Source of the DNA: Ricordea florida
Taxonomy: Eukaryota; Cnidaria; Anthozoa; Corallimorpharia; Ricordeidae
Direction: 5' to 3'
NCBI GenBank assembly: GCA_949710005.1
Contig: OX453284.1
Span: forward strand, 678,001 to 742,000
Length of the DNA stretch: 64,000 nt
Part shown: positions 13,901-22,847 of the stretch, in pieces
Layout: every line of letters starts with the position of its first letter
How positions within the stretch are numbered: position 1 is the stretch's first letter
The notes under the pieces: generated by a model
The model's database searches: none
What the model was told of the DNA's origin: nothing
Seen by the model: the letters and a program-made list of their open reading frames with translations, nothing else
Translations under genes and position numbers: made by a program

Positions 13901-16466
13901 TAATGAAAAGAAATGCGCGAGACGCAACGGGCTCAAGTTGCGGTCAGCGAACAACGCAAGGAGCATGCGTTTTCAATAGAGCCGTCCAAGACTGTGGACG
14001 GCGGTTGAATCAAAGCCATTTTCGACCCATGGCAGAGGTCTCTTTTCTCCCGTCAGCGAACACCAGGAAAAGAGCCCCTGCTAGCAGGGAAAAAACTAGG
14101 ATCCGTAACTTACAGTACTGACCAAGAAAACGAGGTTTGTAAGACATTTGTTATATCAAAACAAACTTTTGAATTTAGCGTTCAGTGTACGGCCCGCTAA
14201 ATTGACCAATCACAGCGCGCGTACTAAATGAGAGATATAATAAAGTCTTAAGCTTAGCCTAACTGGATGCGTCAGGGCGTGACAAAATGCTCGTCTAGTC
14301 GTCCGCTGAGACGGGTGGAATCGTTACCGTACGAGTAGATTTCATTGATAACTTGTCCGACACCGAGACAAACCAGCCATACTATGCAGGCTGTTGGTGC
14401 GCTTTACCTGCTTTGGATGCCACCATTGTGGTTAACTGGAAAACCCCCAATCCCTGCATACCTTTGGACAGAATTGGTGCACCTGTACAGTAGTTCCATA
14501 GAGAAAACTGTTGAATTAAAGAATTACAGTTTCAGTCGCCCCGTTTACCATTTAAAATACCTGAGCAAGCTGGCAAGTGACCCGCGCAAGTAACATTTGA
14601 GAGTTGCTTGCGCAAAGGACAAGCAGAGATTTAAGTTTTTGTCGAGGCCTATAAGTGCCATTCGGCTTTTGATCAGTTGACCTGAAAATTATTATTCACG
14701 CTTTAGTTTGGAAGAAAAACGTTTGTGCCTATCAACATTACACTATAGATTACATCAGAAACCCATAAGACTAGAAACATGGAAGTGCCTCCGAATGTCT
14801 TGAACCACAGCTTGTCCACATTCAATCCACCAAGTGCCATATTTGGAAAACAATGGAAACCTAATTAACCAATCAAACTGCCTTCAGTAGTGTGAGGTAC
14901 TTACTGGGAATTAAGCGCCTCTGCTCAAAACATGGCGGACACGTCGTTGCAAATTGTTTATGTTGTGGTTCAATTTTTTCCTTGGTTTAAATTTTCTTTT
15001 CTTTTAAATTTTCTTTTTTTCTTGCTATGGTAATGTATGATAATGAGTTTGAAACAAAAGAAAATAAAATTTAAATCAAGGATAAAATTGAACCACAACA
15101 GTTATGACGCGCCGTGGAAGCAGGACAGTGCCAACAAGCTCAAAGACTGAGACAAGTAGTTTCCAAATATGGTACTTGGGAAACATTGAATCCGGACAAA
15201 CGGCAAACGCGCGTTACTCGTTTCAAGTCTTTTGGGGTTTTGATTACATACATGCATGAAGAGGGTGGGATCGCGTCTTGAATGGCAGGGCTGTGGGGCG
15301 TCCTGTTCTTGTGACTGTAATGGAAGACAACGCTCTTTCTTCCCTTCCGCCTCCACCGTAAATGTATATTGTTCGCCAGGGGGGATAATGCCCTGATTGT
15401 TTTTCCTCAGTGACGCAGACACACCCAACTCACCCCCGCTCCAGCTGATTGATTTTGGACGCAGTATTGATATGACTCTGTTTCCCCCTGGAACCACTTT
15501 CACCGCCAACTGCTACACTGACGACTTTCAATGTATTGAGATGAAGGAAGGAAAACCTTGGACAACACAGGTGAAAACAGCTTGTCAAACTGTGGCTTCT
15601 ATTTTCTTATCGTAATGACCATGTGCAAAGCTACTGTACTGTGGTACTACTTGTTTTACCATACAGTGTGGTTCTAGCTTATCCATCTTTGATATGATTG
15701 CAGTGTTATGCGATAGTGTTTGTTTTACCATCCAGCGTTAGATCACCCTAACGTTAACACCCAAAACGCTTTTGCGTGACGAGCGGTATCTTTTGAACAC
15801 TGCAGATCGACACATATGGCGTCCTGGGCACAATACACTGTCTTGTCTTTGGCGAATACATGAAAGTCTTCAAAGACCAAAGAGTAAGCGGAAGATGGAA
15901 GATTACCAAGTCCTTTAAGAGGTATGTTAACTTGTTTTTCATTCCTGCTTGTTGTCTCTGCCAAGAATAAATTTCAATCTACCAATATGCAACTTTGACA
16001 ATGGTTAGATTTCCAGTATTTCGTTACACGAGCTTTCCAAAATGTCGTTTAAGCTAAGGGATGGACCATTAGAAAAAACCGGAGGGGTGGTGACAATTTC
16101 CAAAAAAAATTCCTGCAAGCGATGACACCTAAAAAAATCATGCAGACAAAGAAAAAAGAATCCTGCACACTAGTGGGCTTCAAAAAAAAAATTAATGCAC
16201 CGAAAATGTTTCACCCCCCTCCGGTTTTTTCTAATGGTCCGTCCCTAACGTAAAACAAGTCAACATCGTTTGTTGGGAAATTTTTGTTTTTCAGGCACTG
16301 GGACGGCTTATGGAGCACGTTCTTCGACTCGCTGTTGAATTCCACACTCAGTGGCGAACAGGCTTCAATACGGAAATTTCGTGAAGGATTTGAAAGCATT
16401 TATAAAGCAGACGAGCGCACGGCCATTAGACAGAAAAGACGGCACGATATTTTGATGTTTGAGTGA
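1931..16466 (+). CDS. BUB1/BUB1B: MadBUB: spindle-checkpoint kinase combining BUBR1 and BUB1 features
   Basis: Mitotic checkpoint protein that would act at kinetochores and in the mitotic checkpoint complex. Exons (all GT/AG, phases consistent, 4026 nt, about 1341 aa): 1931-2082, 2164-2223, 2377-2515, 2852-3048, 3661-3818, 4144-4334, 5332-5520, 6495-6961, 7879-8573, 8845-8938, 9595-10361, 10694-10830, 11699-11785, 12153-12242, 12730-12884, 15411-15570, 15806-15921, 16295-16466. In order: KEN box (17-19); Mad3/BUB1 TPR domain (about 50-190, NDPLEVWHRYIAW); an ABBA-KEN-ABBA cassette (FKVFCDE 254-260, KEN 286-288, FTVHVD 319-324) leading into the BUB3-binding GLEBS motif; MYCKDKIYAG...FSFEE (379-400); a third ABBA-like motif (FVIYEE 758-763); KEN at 778-780 and 821-823; AARVASTPF (about 867); LSPILE, like the B56-binding KARD (about 926); and a kinase with a Gly-rich loop, VVLK, HGDIKPDN (D1182) and DFG (D1207). 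The kinase looks active, as in BUB1, while the N-terminus is BUBR1-like: the state before the vertebrate duplication. Confidence 0.93.
3589..3633 (+). repeat. (CTT)n microsatellite forming a polypyrimidine tract
   Basis: About fourteen CTT/TCT triplets lie shortly upstream of the AG acceptor of MadBUB exon 5 (3661). The tract serves as, or extends, the splice polypyrimidine tract. Confidence 0.85.
7150..7452 (+). repeat. Interspersed repeat family A, copy 1 (MadBUB intron)
   Basis: About 300 bp, starting near TATTAATACTCTGGTGATT and ending near GGTGAATAATTGTTAA. Internal words such as GATTATCA, AACAAAATGG and TCAGGCTCAGTGATT recur, in the same order, at 22541-22847 (full length) and 31266-31416 (5' half). 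It is a MITE-like family with no coding capacity. The open frame across it is spurious. Confidence 0.8.
10990..11410 (+). repeat. Tandem repeat of about 105 bp, four diverged copies (MadBUB intron)
   Basis: The block ACAGTACAGAACTGT...AGCTTTCCAAAGAATGGTC...TGGTTTGATCCACAGATG...TTAGAACCACACTGTA repeats about four times with small indels. It lies in the intron after the exon carrying the kinase lysine. An inverted copy of one part lies downstream at about 15625-15735. Confidence 0.8.
12990..14105. mobile_element. Fold-back DNA element in MadBUB intron
   Basis: About 1.1 kb with long terminal inverted repeats. The inner arms 13091-13163 and 14018-14091 are reverse complements over about 74 bp with one mismatch. 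Outer arms around TACTGTAAGTTACGGA (near 13005) and TCCGTAACTTACAGTA (near 14100) match as well. The left arm has an extra block of about 60 bp that is itself a small palindrome. The interior holds a degenerate zinc-finger ORF. It sits in the 2.5-kb intron between exons 12730-12884 and 15411-15570. The exact ends and target-site duplication are uncertain. Confidence 0.75.
13276..13707 (+). pseudogene. Cys-rich zinc-binding ORF inside the fold-back element
   Basis: An ATG at 13276 opens a frame that meets a TAG at 13312 and is then open to the stop at 13705-13707 (about 130 codons). The readable part has CCLICG followed about 50 residues later by VCKCCKRKL, a C-x2-C ... C-x2-C arrangement that suggests a zinc-binding domain, then a basic helix-rich stretch (IKRTSILERDKAFLIDKYR). 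Its position inside terminal inverted repeats suggests a DNA-binding or passenger protein of the transposon. The early stop, lack of a clear transposase core and short length point to a non-functional or non-autonomous copy. I do not recognise the family with certainty. Confidence 0.45.
14126..14240 (+). repeat. Interspersed repeat family B, copy 1
   Basis: Starts CGAGGTTTGTAAGACATTT and runs through AACAAACTTTTGAATTTAGC and CCGCTAAATTGACCAATCA to AGAGATATAATAA. The same sequence occurs reverse-complemented at 17051-17192. It abuts the fold-back element at its right end, and part of the CGAGGTTTGTAAGACATTT word also occurs near 13050 in that element's left arm, so the two may be nested. Confidence 0.65.
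14961..15100. repeat. 140-bp MITE with roughly 40-bp inverted ends
   Basis: The left arm (TGTTGTGGTTCAATTTT...) is mirrored by the right arm ending AAAATTGAACCACAACA, with an AT-rich middle. It is non-coding and lies in the intron before the MadBUB exon carrying the DFG motif. The rest of that intron (14241-14960 and 15101-15410) shows nothing I can identify. Confidence 0.8.
15625..15735 (-). repeat. Inverted copy of the 105-bp intronic repeat
   Basis: TACTGTACTGTGGTACTACT...TTTTACCATACAGTGTGG is the reverse complement of the tandem unit at 10990-11410. A second partial hit (GTTTGTTTTACCATCCAG) follows at 15719. The two loci sit in different introns of the same gene in opposite orientation. 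Confidence 0.7.
16057..16246. repeat. 190-bp MITE in the last MadBUB intron
   Basis: The ends AGGGATGGACCATTAGAAAA and TTTTCTAATGGTCCGTCCCT are inverted repeats that continue into CCGGAGGGG/CCCCTCCGG. It is non-coding and sits just upstream of the last exon (16295). Confidence 0.82.
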
Positions 16467-19400
16467 CGGCCCCAACATTTGATGAACAGCGGTCACGAGC
16501 TTGGATCGACCCCTCTGATGTCTTATAATCTTTTTTTCCTTTCTCTGTTTTTTCCTTTTTTATGTCCCCCAATTATTTTCGGTGCACGGAAACAAAGGTG
16601 CATGTTGCTAGCTTGCACCAGTGTCCTTTCTTTTCTTTGTTACATGTGGAAAAAGTCGTGCAACTAATCTCGTTCTTAGATCCCGCGTCCCCTTGACCTG
16701 CGTTCTTTGGGAAGAGTATTGGCGGGCAACAATTTTGTCGTATTATGCTCCTGCCGGCTGCGCCCAAGCTACATTTTGAAGTTGTTTTGTAAGACCCTAC
16801 TCTTGACGTCCCTCCTTTTTAAGGATCTGGACAAACTGAAACGTGGTAGCGGATTGTTCCACCATTGTGCGTAGATTATGCAGTAACGTATCTTTTATCG
16901 TCCTGTTTTCTTTTGAGCTATCTGTTTGGATTATCCCACGAAGGACACTTAAGATACAGAGAACCTGTAAGGTGAAAAAATATGCCGTGCGATTGTTCCA
17001 AGCTTTATTCCCCTAGATATTTTATTTTTGTTATTGTAAATTACATTGTTATGTCTCTCAGTTATTACGCGAGCTGTGATTGGTCAATTTAGCGGTCTCT
17101 ACTTCATTGTATGGCCCGCTAAATTCAAAAGTTTGTTTTGGTCGCCAAAATGGCTCCAGAGATATAATAAATATCTTACAAGCCTCGTTACGGGTTCTAC
17201 CACAACTCTGAACATGTTGCAGTTGCTAAGGAACTTGCCCCTCAGGACTGTTTAAGTATGACTTCAAGTCATATCGTGCTCTTCCTGCCTCAAATGTGTA
17301 TCCATTGCCTCCAATTTCACTCTGTAGGATGTTTGAATGCTTGACCAAACAAAGAGTTAGACAGCATCAAGAGAAAATGAGATTCGTGATTCAGTTTCTC
17401 TTGACAGTACACTAGCGTAATTTTGACCGCCAAAGCCTCCAATATATGCAAATGCGATTTGAAACTTCCACTTGCTCGGGCCAATGTGGGGGATTTTTAT
17501 GGTATTTGAAGGCATGATTAGCCCAACGCGAAACAAAGAATGAGACTGCCGAGTCCCCAAGTACCTCAAAATGTAATGCACTCAACAAATGAAACTCAAA
17601 ATTCTGTGGAGTCGGACCCAGAAACATCGCTGACGACCGCGCGCCTTCAGTCTTTGAAACGATCATATGGAAACCAGGCTTAAACGAGCAGAAATTTCGT
17701 TCAAAAGTCAAATAAATCGGCCTGGAACAAATTGTATAAAAACTCTGGCGCTTTGCAGGGCTGGCCAAGTTCGCTCAGGGCGCGCTTTGACGTACTACGT
17801 GGGTCTGAAAAAGAATTGTCTCGGAAAATCAACTGTTGATTGTTTCGTGCGAAACAATACGTTTAGATGCAAACTATTCATGAAGTCGATGCGATGTTTT
17901 CCTTGTTCCTCGTTTTCTCAGTTTACTGTCAAAATGGATTCCATCTCGGTTAGTGGGCTGATGTCCTTTGGAGAGGGACAACCTTGATTATCCCGCCTAC
18001 CAAGAGCTAACCCAGTTGAACGAGTTGGCTCGCCTCCAGAATGCTGTCCCAGAATACACCTTAAACATGTCTCGTACAATCTTGAAAAGGTCAGGAATTT
18101 TAGCAAGCGTCTTAAAAGATCTTTGAATTTGCCGGCTTATGGTCCTTGAAAAATACTTGATTTCTCTGCTTGGTCTTGAAAAGTCCTTGAAGTTTACTCT
18201 TCCTTATATGCCTTTTCAGGGCAGTCACTTTTCAGCGAGATTTAATGACTTAGTCGGTGACTGTAGTCATTTTACAAAATTATTAACGTCGTGCATGGTT
18301 TCATGAACCAAGGTTGAACTACCTCACACTGTACATGATCTAATTGAGTGTGATATATATGAAAAGCGGACAAAGAGTTTCAACTGATTTCTTGAATAAA
18401 GCTTTCTTCTTGAGAAAAAGTCTTTGAAAAGTCCTTGAATTTTGTTTGTTGGAAGTTGTACGAACCGTGTTAAAATTTGACTGACATGCAGGGATTTTAT
18501 CATTGTCCACGCCTGCCAACTCGGAACCCGTTGTGTAAACGCAAAAGTCTAACTGATGCGAATCACATTATCTGCTCACTCAACAGGTGGCAGTTGACCT
18601 GTTGCAAAGAAGTAAAGAAACCTTCGAGGGTCGATGATTTCAGTCTTCCAACACCTACTGATCCAAATTAGAGTTAACAATTGGAAAACTGAAAAAGTCA
18701 CTTGAACTGCTGAGTTAGACTTTCAAAGTCGATCTACCTTGAGCTGGCGAAACGACCATGGTAGGTTTACCTAGACTTCAACCGTTCAATGAAATTTGCA
18801 TTAGCCAAGACTTTTCTGTGTGCTTCTACTCGTCTATTCGACGTCTCGCTAATGGTGTAAATTAGAAGGCTTCAAAACTAATAGATTGGTCAAATACGCT
18901 ATATCGAGGGAAACTGTTCCAGACAATTCTAGCTTGGAATATTTAAAGCCAGTTCTCTGTAAAAGCGGAACCAACAAACTGCATAGTTCGTGAACGTCTC
19001 ATGGTCTAGGAATTCGGCTCTAGAGAAAGCAGTCACCCTATGCAACTGTAGCAAGCATTGTATAGCACCAGGATGTTTAGTTTCTGGCTAAGTTCAGAGC
19101 CAGCTTTGCCTAGTCGTTTTTATTCCAAACGGAAGTTATAATACAACATCCCATTTCGCTACCAATACCGTCGCTTGATCCAGAAGAAAGTTTTTCCACT
19201 TAGGAAATGATATCAAATTCAGTGGCATTTGCAAAAACACAAGTGGTCTTACAGTGCGACTATTCCCACCAAGACCACTCAGACAAATTTTCATACAAAT
19301 TGTCTAATCGCGATTGAGTATCTAAACAACAGAATCTCTACACTGAAATGTTTTTAATGTCCGGCGCTTAAAATGCATATTGTTTGCTCTACAACTGTAC

Positions 19401-20231
19401 AAAACATATCAAGATTAAAAATGAATCATCTTAGTCGGTAGAAACTCGCCACAAATCTGTTACGCGGCATCACTGAAAACAGACATTCAAAATTTGTATG
19501 AAAAGTTATTTGGGTGGCCTGGGTTCGAGTAGTCGCGCCGTAAGGACGAAATGTTTAATGTAGAACTCTCAGAGTTTAAATGGCGCGTTCATGGCCAGAG
19601 TAAGGTGGTTTTTCTATCCTCTGAGGATTTTATTGAGTATTTTGACACTTGATACTTTCTACCAAACGGATACTGAGGCTCGAGACTTGACATTTGACCT
19701 GTTTTCCGCTTCACCTGTTACCGCTGAAGCTTCAATAGATCATTGACACAAAATTTCATAACAAACTCAGTTACCTGTAAAAACAAGCAAACCCGCAGGG
19801 GGCCCAGACAATGTATGGGTTCACTGTGGCATACAATTGAGCGATTTGTTAGGGGATGTACTGCAAAGTTCGTATATTGGGAGAAATGTTAGTAAACATC
19901 CTAGAAATAATTTTGAACTAGCCAAAATCGTGGTAGTTTGCTGGCCAACCGGCTGTAAATAGCAAATATTGATGATTTTTAAGGTTGTGCGGCCATAGGT
20001 CTAGTTCAATGTAATAGTCCTCGCAAAATTCAGAAACTAACCAATACTTATCCTCTAAACGTAATAGCTTCCAAGGGGGCAAGTTTTCTCACATTAAAGC
20101 CCCTTAAACTTTCGGGTACATTCCCGCTATCTTTTACTCTGACCGACGCACCGCGCGGAATGCTTGCTTTATACAAATGCCCTCAAAAGTAGCGTATCCA
20201 CATAGGAAATATCTCTTTTACAAATTGTTAT
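16467..20231. other. Intergenic region, mostly featureless
   Basis: This is the 3' flank of MadBUB and the space before the sulfotransferase. Apart from the inverted family-B repeat at 17051-17192, I see only short chance open frames on both strands and no domain or splice-supported exon. The stretch near 18120-18440 repeats TCTTGAAAAGTCCTTGAA-type words, perhaps an old repeat. Confidence 0.5.
17051..17192 (-). repeat. Interspersed repeat family B, copy 2 (inverted)
   Basis: Reverse-complement match to 14126-14240. Recognisable blocks are GTGATTGGTCAATTTAGC, CCCGCTAAATTCAAAAGTTT, and GATATAATAAATATCTTACA followed by GCCTCGTTAC. Confidence 0.65.
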
Positions 20232-20291
20232 TTGTTCTTTATAGCCAAGTTCGTGAAGGATAGCTTGATTTTACACCACCTCAGATGTCAT

Positions 20292-21407
20292 ATGAAGAAC
20301 CCTCAAGGGGTACGAGGGATTTTGGCTTTCGCTACGTTGGGCGTTATGGTGTACTTCATAATACGGGTACTGGCTCAGTATCCTGGCCTTCTAAACTATC
20401 GTTTCCTTCCAGAGGAAGCAAAGAACGAGAACAGCAACGTTTTGATTATAGCGCATAAGCGATCGGGCTCTTCATTTCTTGGACAGATTTTTAACAGCCA
20501 CCCCGACGTGTTTTACGTTTACGAACCACTTCACGCGCTTGATGTCACGACCATGCGACATACGGAGTTTTATAGACATTCAATAATGAATTTATTGCAC
20601 GACATATTCGCTTGCACGTTTTACAAGCAAACGGAATTTTTGGCCTTTATGTCTCGTATGCAATTTAATCGTTTCTCTAGTCGCGCTCTTTCCGTGCCGT
20701 TCTGCGAAAACGCAACGGACTTGCGCAACCGAACGCTCCTGCGTTGCAAAGACTTAGAACCGGATATCATGTCACTGACTTGCGCTCGTCATAACCATAA
20801 AGTAGTCAAAGCTCTAACGCACCGTTTACCGTGTTTGACTGTTGACACATTTGTACCTCTTCTGAACTCCGACAACGACCTTAAAATTGTTCACTTGATA
20901 CGAGACCCTCGTGCCGTTGTAGCTTCAATGGAGCGCATGGGATGGTCTGGGCACCACTCAGCATTCGCGACAGCAACGACAAACATTTCATTCTTCAAAA
21001 TCCTCGTCCGCAACTTTTGTTCCAACATGGTAAAAACGATACGATTTGCGTTCGAAGCAGAAGAAAAACTTAGAAGCCGATACAAAATGCTTCGGTATGA
21101 AGATCTAATTGCAAGCCCTAATGAAGTAACAAAAGACTTGTTTGAATTTGCTGGTATTACCCTCAGTGAAAGAGTCAGAACGTACCTCGAAAAAAGCACC
21201 ACTGCGCATGACCGTAGAAACTTGCTCGAATATTCCACGTTTAGAAAAGATATTTTGTCTTTAAAAGATTACTGGAAGGGCAGTCTGAGTAAAAAAGCGC
21301 TGAGAATTGTAGAATCACACTGTTGGCCTATGCTTGAGACATTGCGATACACTCCTGTCTTAAGCTACACTTTGTTAAATACTACCCAAAAGGGAGAAGC
21401 TGTATAA
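20292..21407 (+). CDS. Carbohydrate (Gal/GlcNAc/GalNAc 6-O type) sulfotransferase
   Basis: Golgi type II membrane enzyme predicted to move sulfate from PAPS to a sugar hydroxyl on glycans (CHST1/3/5/7-like family). From the ATG at 20292 it is 371 aa. There is a short cytoplasmic tail, a membrane anchor at about residues 8-30 (GILAFATLGVMVYFIIRVL), then the 5'-phosphosulfate loop HKRSGSSFLGQIF (about 54-66) and the 3'-phosphate motif KIVHLIRDPRAVVASM (about 200-215), followed by a C-terminal YEDL element. The frame is open further upstream to 20232 without an ATG, and CTTTATAG there resembles a splice acceptor, so a 5' exon is possible. A single coding exon is usual for this family in many animals. 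The substrate cannot be told from sequence alone. About 3.8 kb of gene-poor DNA separates it from MadBUB. Confidence 0.88.
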   Translation: MKNPQGVRGILAFATLGVMVYFIIRVLAQYPGLLNYRFLPEEAKNENSNVLIIAHKRSGSSFLGQIFNSHPDVFYVYEPLHALDVTTMRHTEFYRHSIMNLLHDIFACTFYKQTEFLAFMSRMQFNRFSSRALSVPFCENATDLRNRTLLRCKDLEPDIMSLTCARHNHKVVKALTHRLPCLTVDTFVPLLNSDNDLKIVHLIRDPRAVVASMERMGWSGHHSAFATATTNISFFKILVRNFCSNMVKTIRFAFEAEEKLRSRYKMLRYEDLIASPNEVTKDLFEFAGITLSERVRTYLEKSTTAHDRRNLLEYSTFRKDILSLKDYWKGSLSKKALRIVESHCWPMLETLRYTPVLSYTLLNTTQKGEAV

Positions 21408-22540
21408 TACTTGGGCGCTTTTCAGCTGCCTGTTACAAAACCAAAACCTATGTTATTAGTCCGGCGAAGCACTTCTTGGAGTTAAAGCGTTAAGGTTATC
21501 AATTTGCGGTTAATTCATTTTTTAATAGGGTCAGGGTTTCAAAAGGCCCTTCCCAATACAAACAAATCAGAAATTTTCCCAAGCATCCCCCTTCATCCTT
21601 GCCCCTCACCAGTTGGTTTATTTTTTGTCTTGGTAATGTTAATACGACCATCTGAATGCCTAGTGAAATGAAAGTGCGTTGTAGTTTTACGAGTCATGTC
21701 TTTAAGGGGATCTTTACAGAGTTGACAAGACAAAAATTTTCGAAAAATGGTCTGACGCAAAAAAAGTTTGCCCTTAAGATCTTTGTATTCATATGTCGTT
21801 TCCTTTTACTGTCAATTCGACTGTGCATAGAATGTTCGCTAATGCGAGCATATTTTCAAACAATCATAACATCCGATAAACGCATTAAAACTACCACTTT
21901 TTCATGACAGTGGCACTGGTCATAATCTGGTTACTTGGCTGATATGATGTAATTTTGACAGGTCTTCCTGTACTACGGTTCCAGCTTGGGCTGTTTGGCA
22001 TGTTTCTCATTTTCAGCTGTAGAAATAGGACAGACATTTCTTACTGAATAACTTATGGCACTTCTAATATTTAAGCCTACAACACAAAACCAACTGAAAT
22101 TAATAAAAAATACAGATTTTAACTCCTTCATTTTTCCCTCACTATCTATCAATTTTAATTCCAAATGCTAACGAGACAATCCGTTTAAATAATAAGTGAA
22201 AATAACAAAAAGTAATACCACCCCCCACCCCCACCAGCCCGCTCCATTGAAAAACAGTTAAGACATCCCCGTATGAGGGCCGTACGCCATGGCGCGAGCA
22301 GGGCAGTAAAAGGCTGCACTATCTTGTGCATGTCCCTGCGAGATACAGCCGCTGCAAATATGAGAAATATACAAGAAGAGTGACGAGATAAATATTTTCC
22401 CGTCAAACCCATCTACTCAGTCAATAAGTGCACATTTTATCATTATCGTTATTATTAATGTTACTTTCATTATCCAAGACTTTCCTGTATAAGGTTCGTA
22501 TGTATTTTCTACGTTTTTGGTCCAATAATCTGCTAACATA
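21408..22540. other. Intergenic region without a recognisable gene
   Basis: This lies between the convergent sulfotransferase and TRM5 genes. It contains a C-rich run near 22220 and short chance frames. I see no conserved domain, splice signal pair or clear repeat here. Confidence 0.5.
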
Positions 22541-22847
22541 TATTAGTATAAATACTCAGGTGATTATACAAAATCGCGCGCTCTGATTGGTTCGCTATCT
22601 CGGATTATCAGCCTATAATCACCTCGACGAACAAAATGGCTGCCAGTCGTTCGCGCGCTTTTGATGAAATAAAACTTTTTCGTGTTGTAAAATGCTTTTC
22701 TTTTCTCTTTTGAAATAATCCCCTGTGTATTTATACTAAAACAATTATTCGCCTCAGGCTCAGTGATTCCCGGTGAATATTCACCTCGACTTCGTCTCGG
22801 TGAATATTCACCGATAATCACTTCGCCTTCGGCGAATAATTGTTAAA
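22541..22847 (+). repeat. Interspersed repeat family A, copy 2 (overlaps the TRM5 3' end)
   Basis: This is a full-length relative of 7150-7452, from TATTAGTATAAATACTCAGG to GGCGAATAATTGTTAAATA. Near its right end the paired sequences GGTGAATATTCACC and TTCGCCTTCGGCGAA can fold. The last part of the TRM5 coding sequence runs into it. Confidence 0.82.

Noticed and set aside
13281-13966. Minus-strand frames of 146 and 74 codons in the MadBUB intron
   Set aside because: They are antisense to the Cys-rich passenger frame of the fold-back element and show no protein-like motifs.
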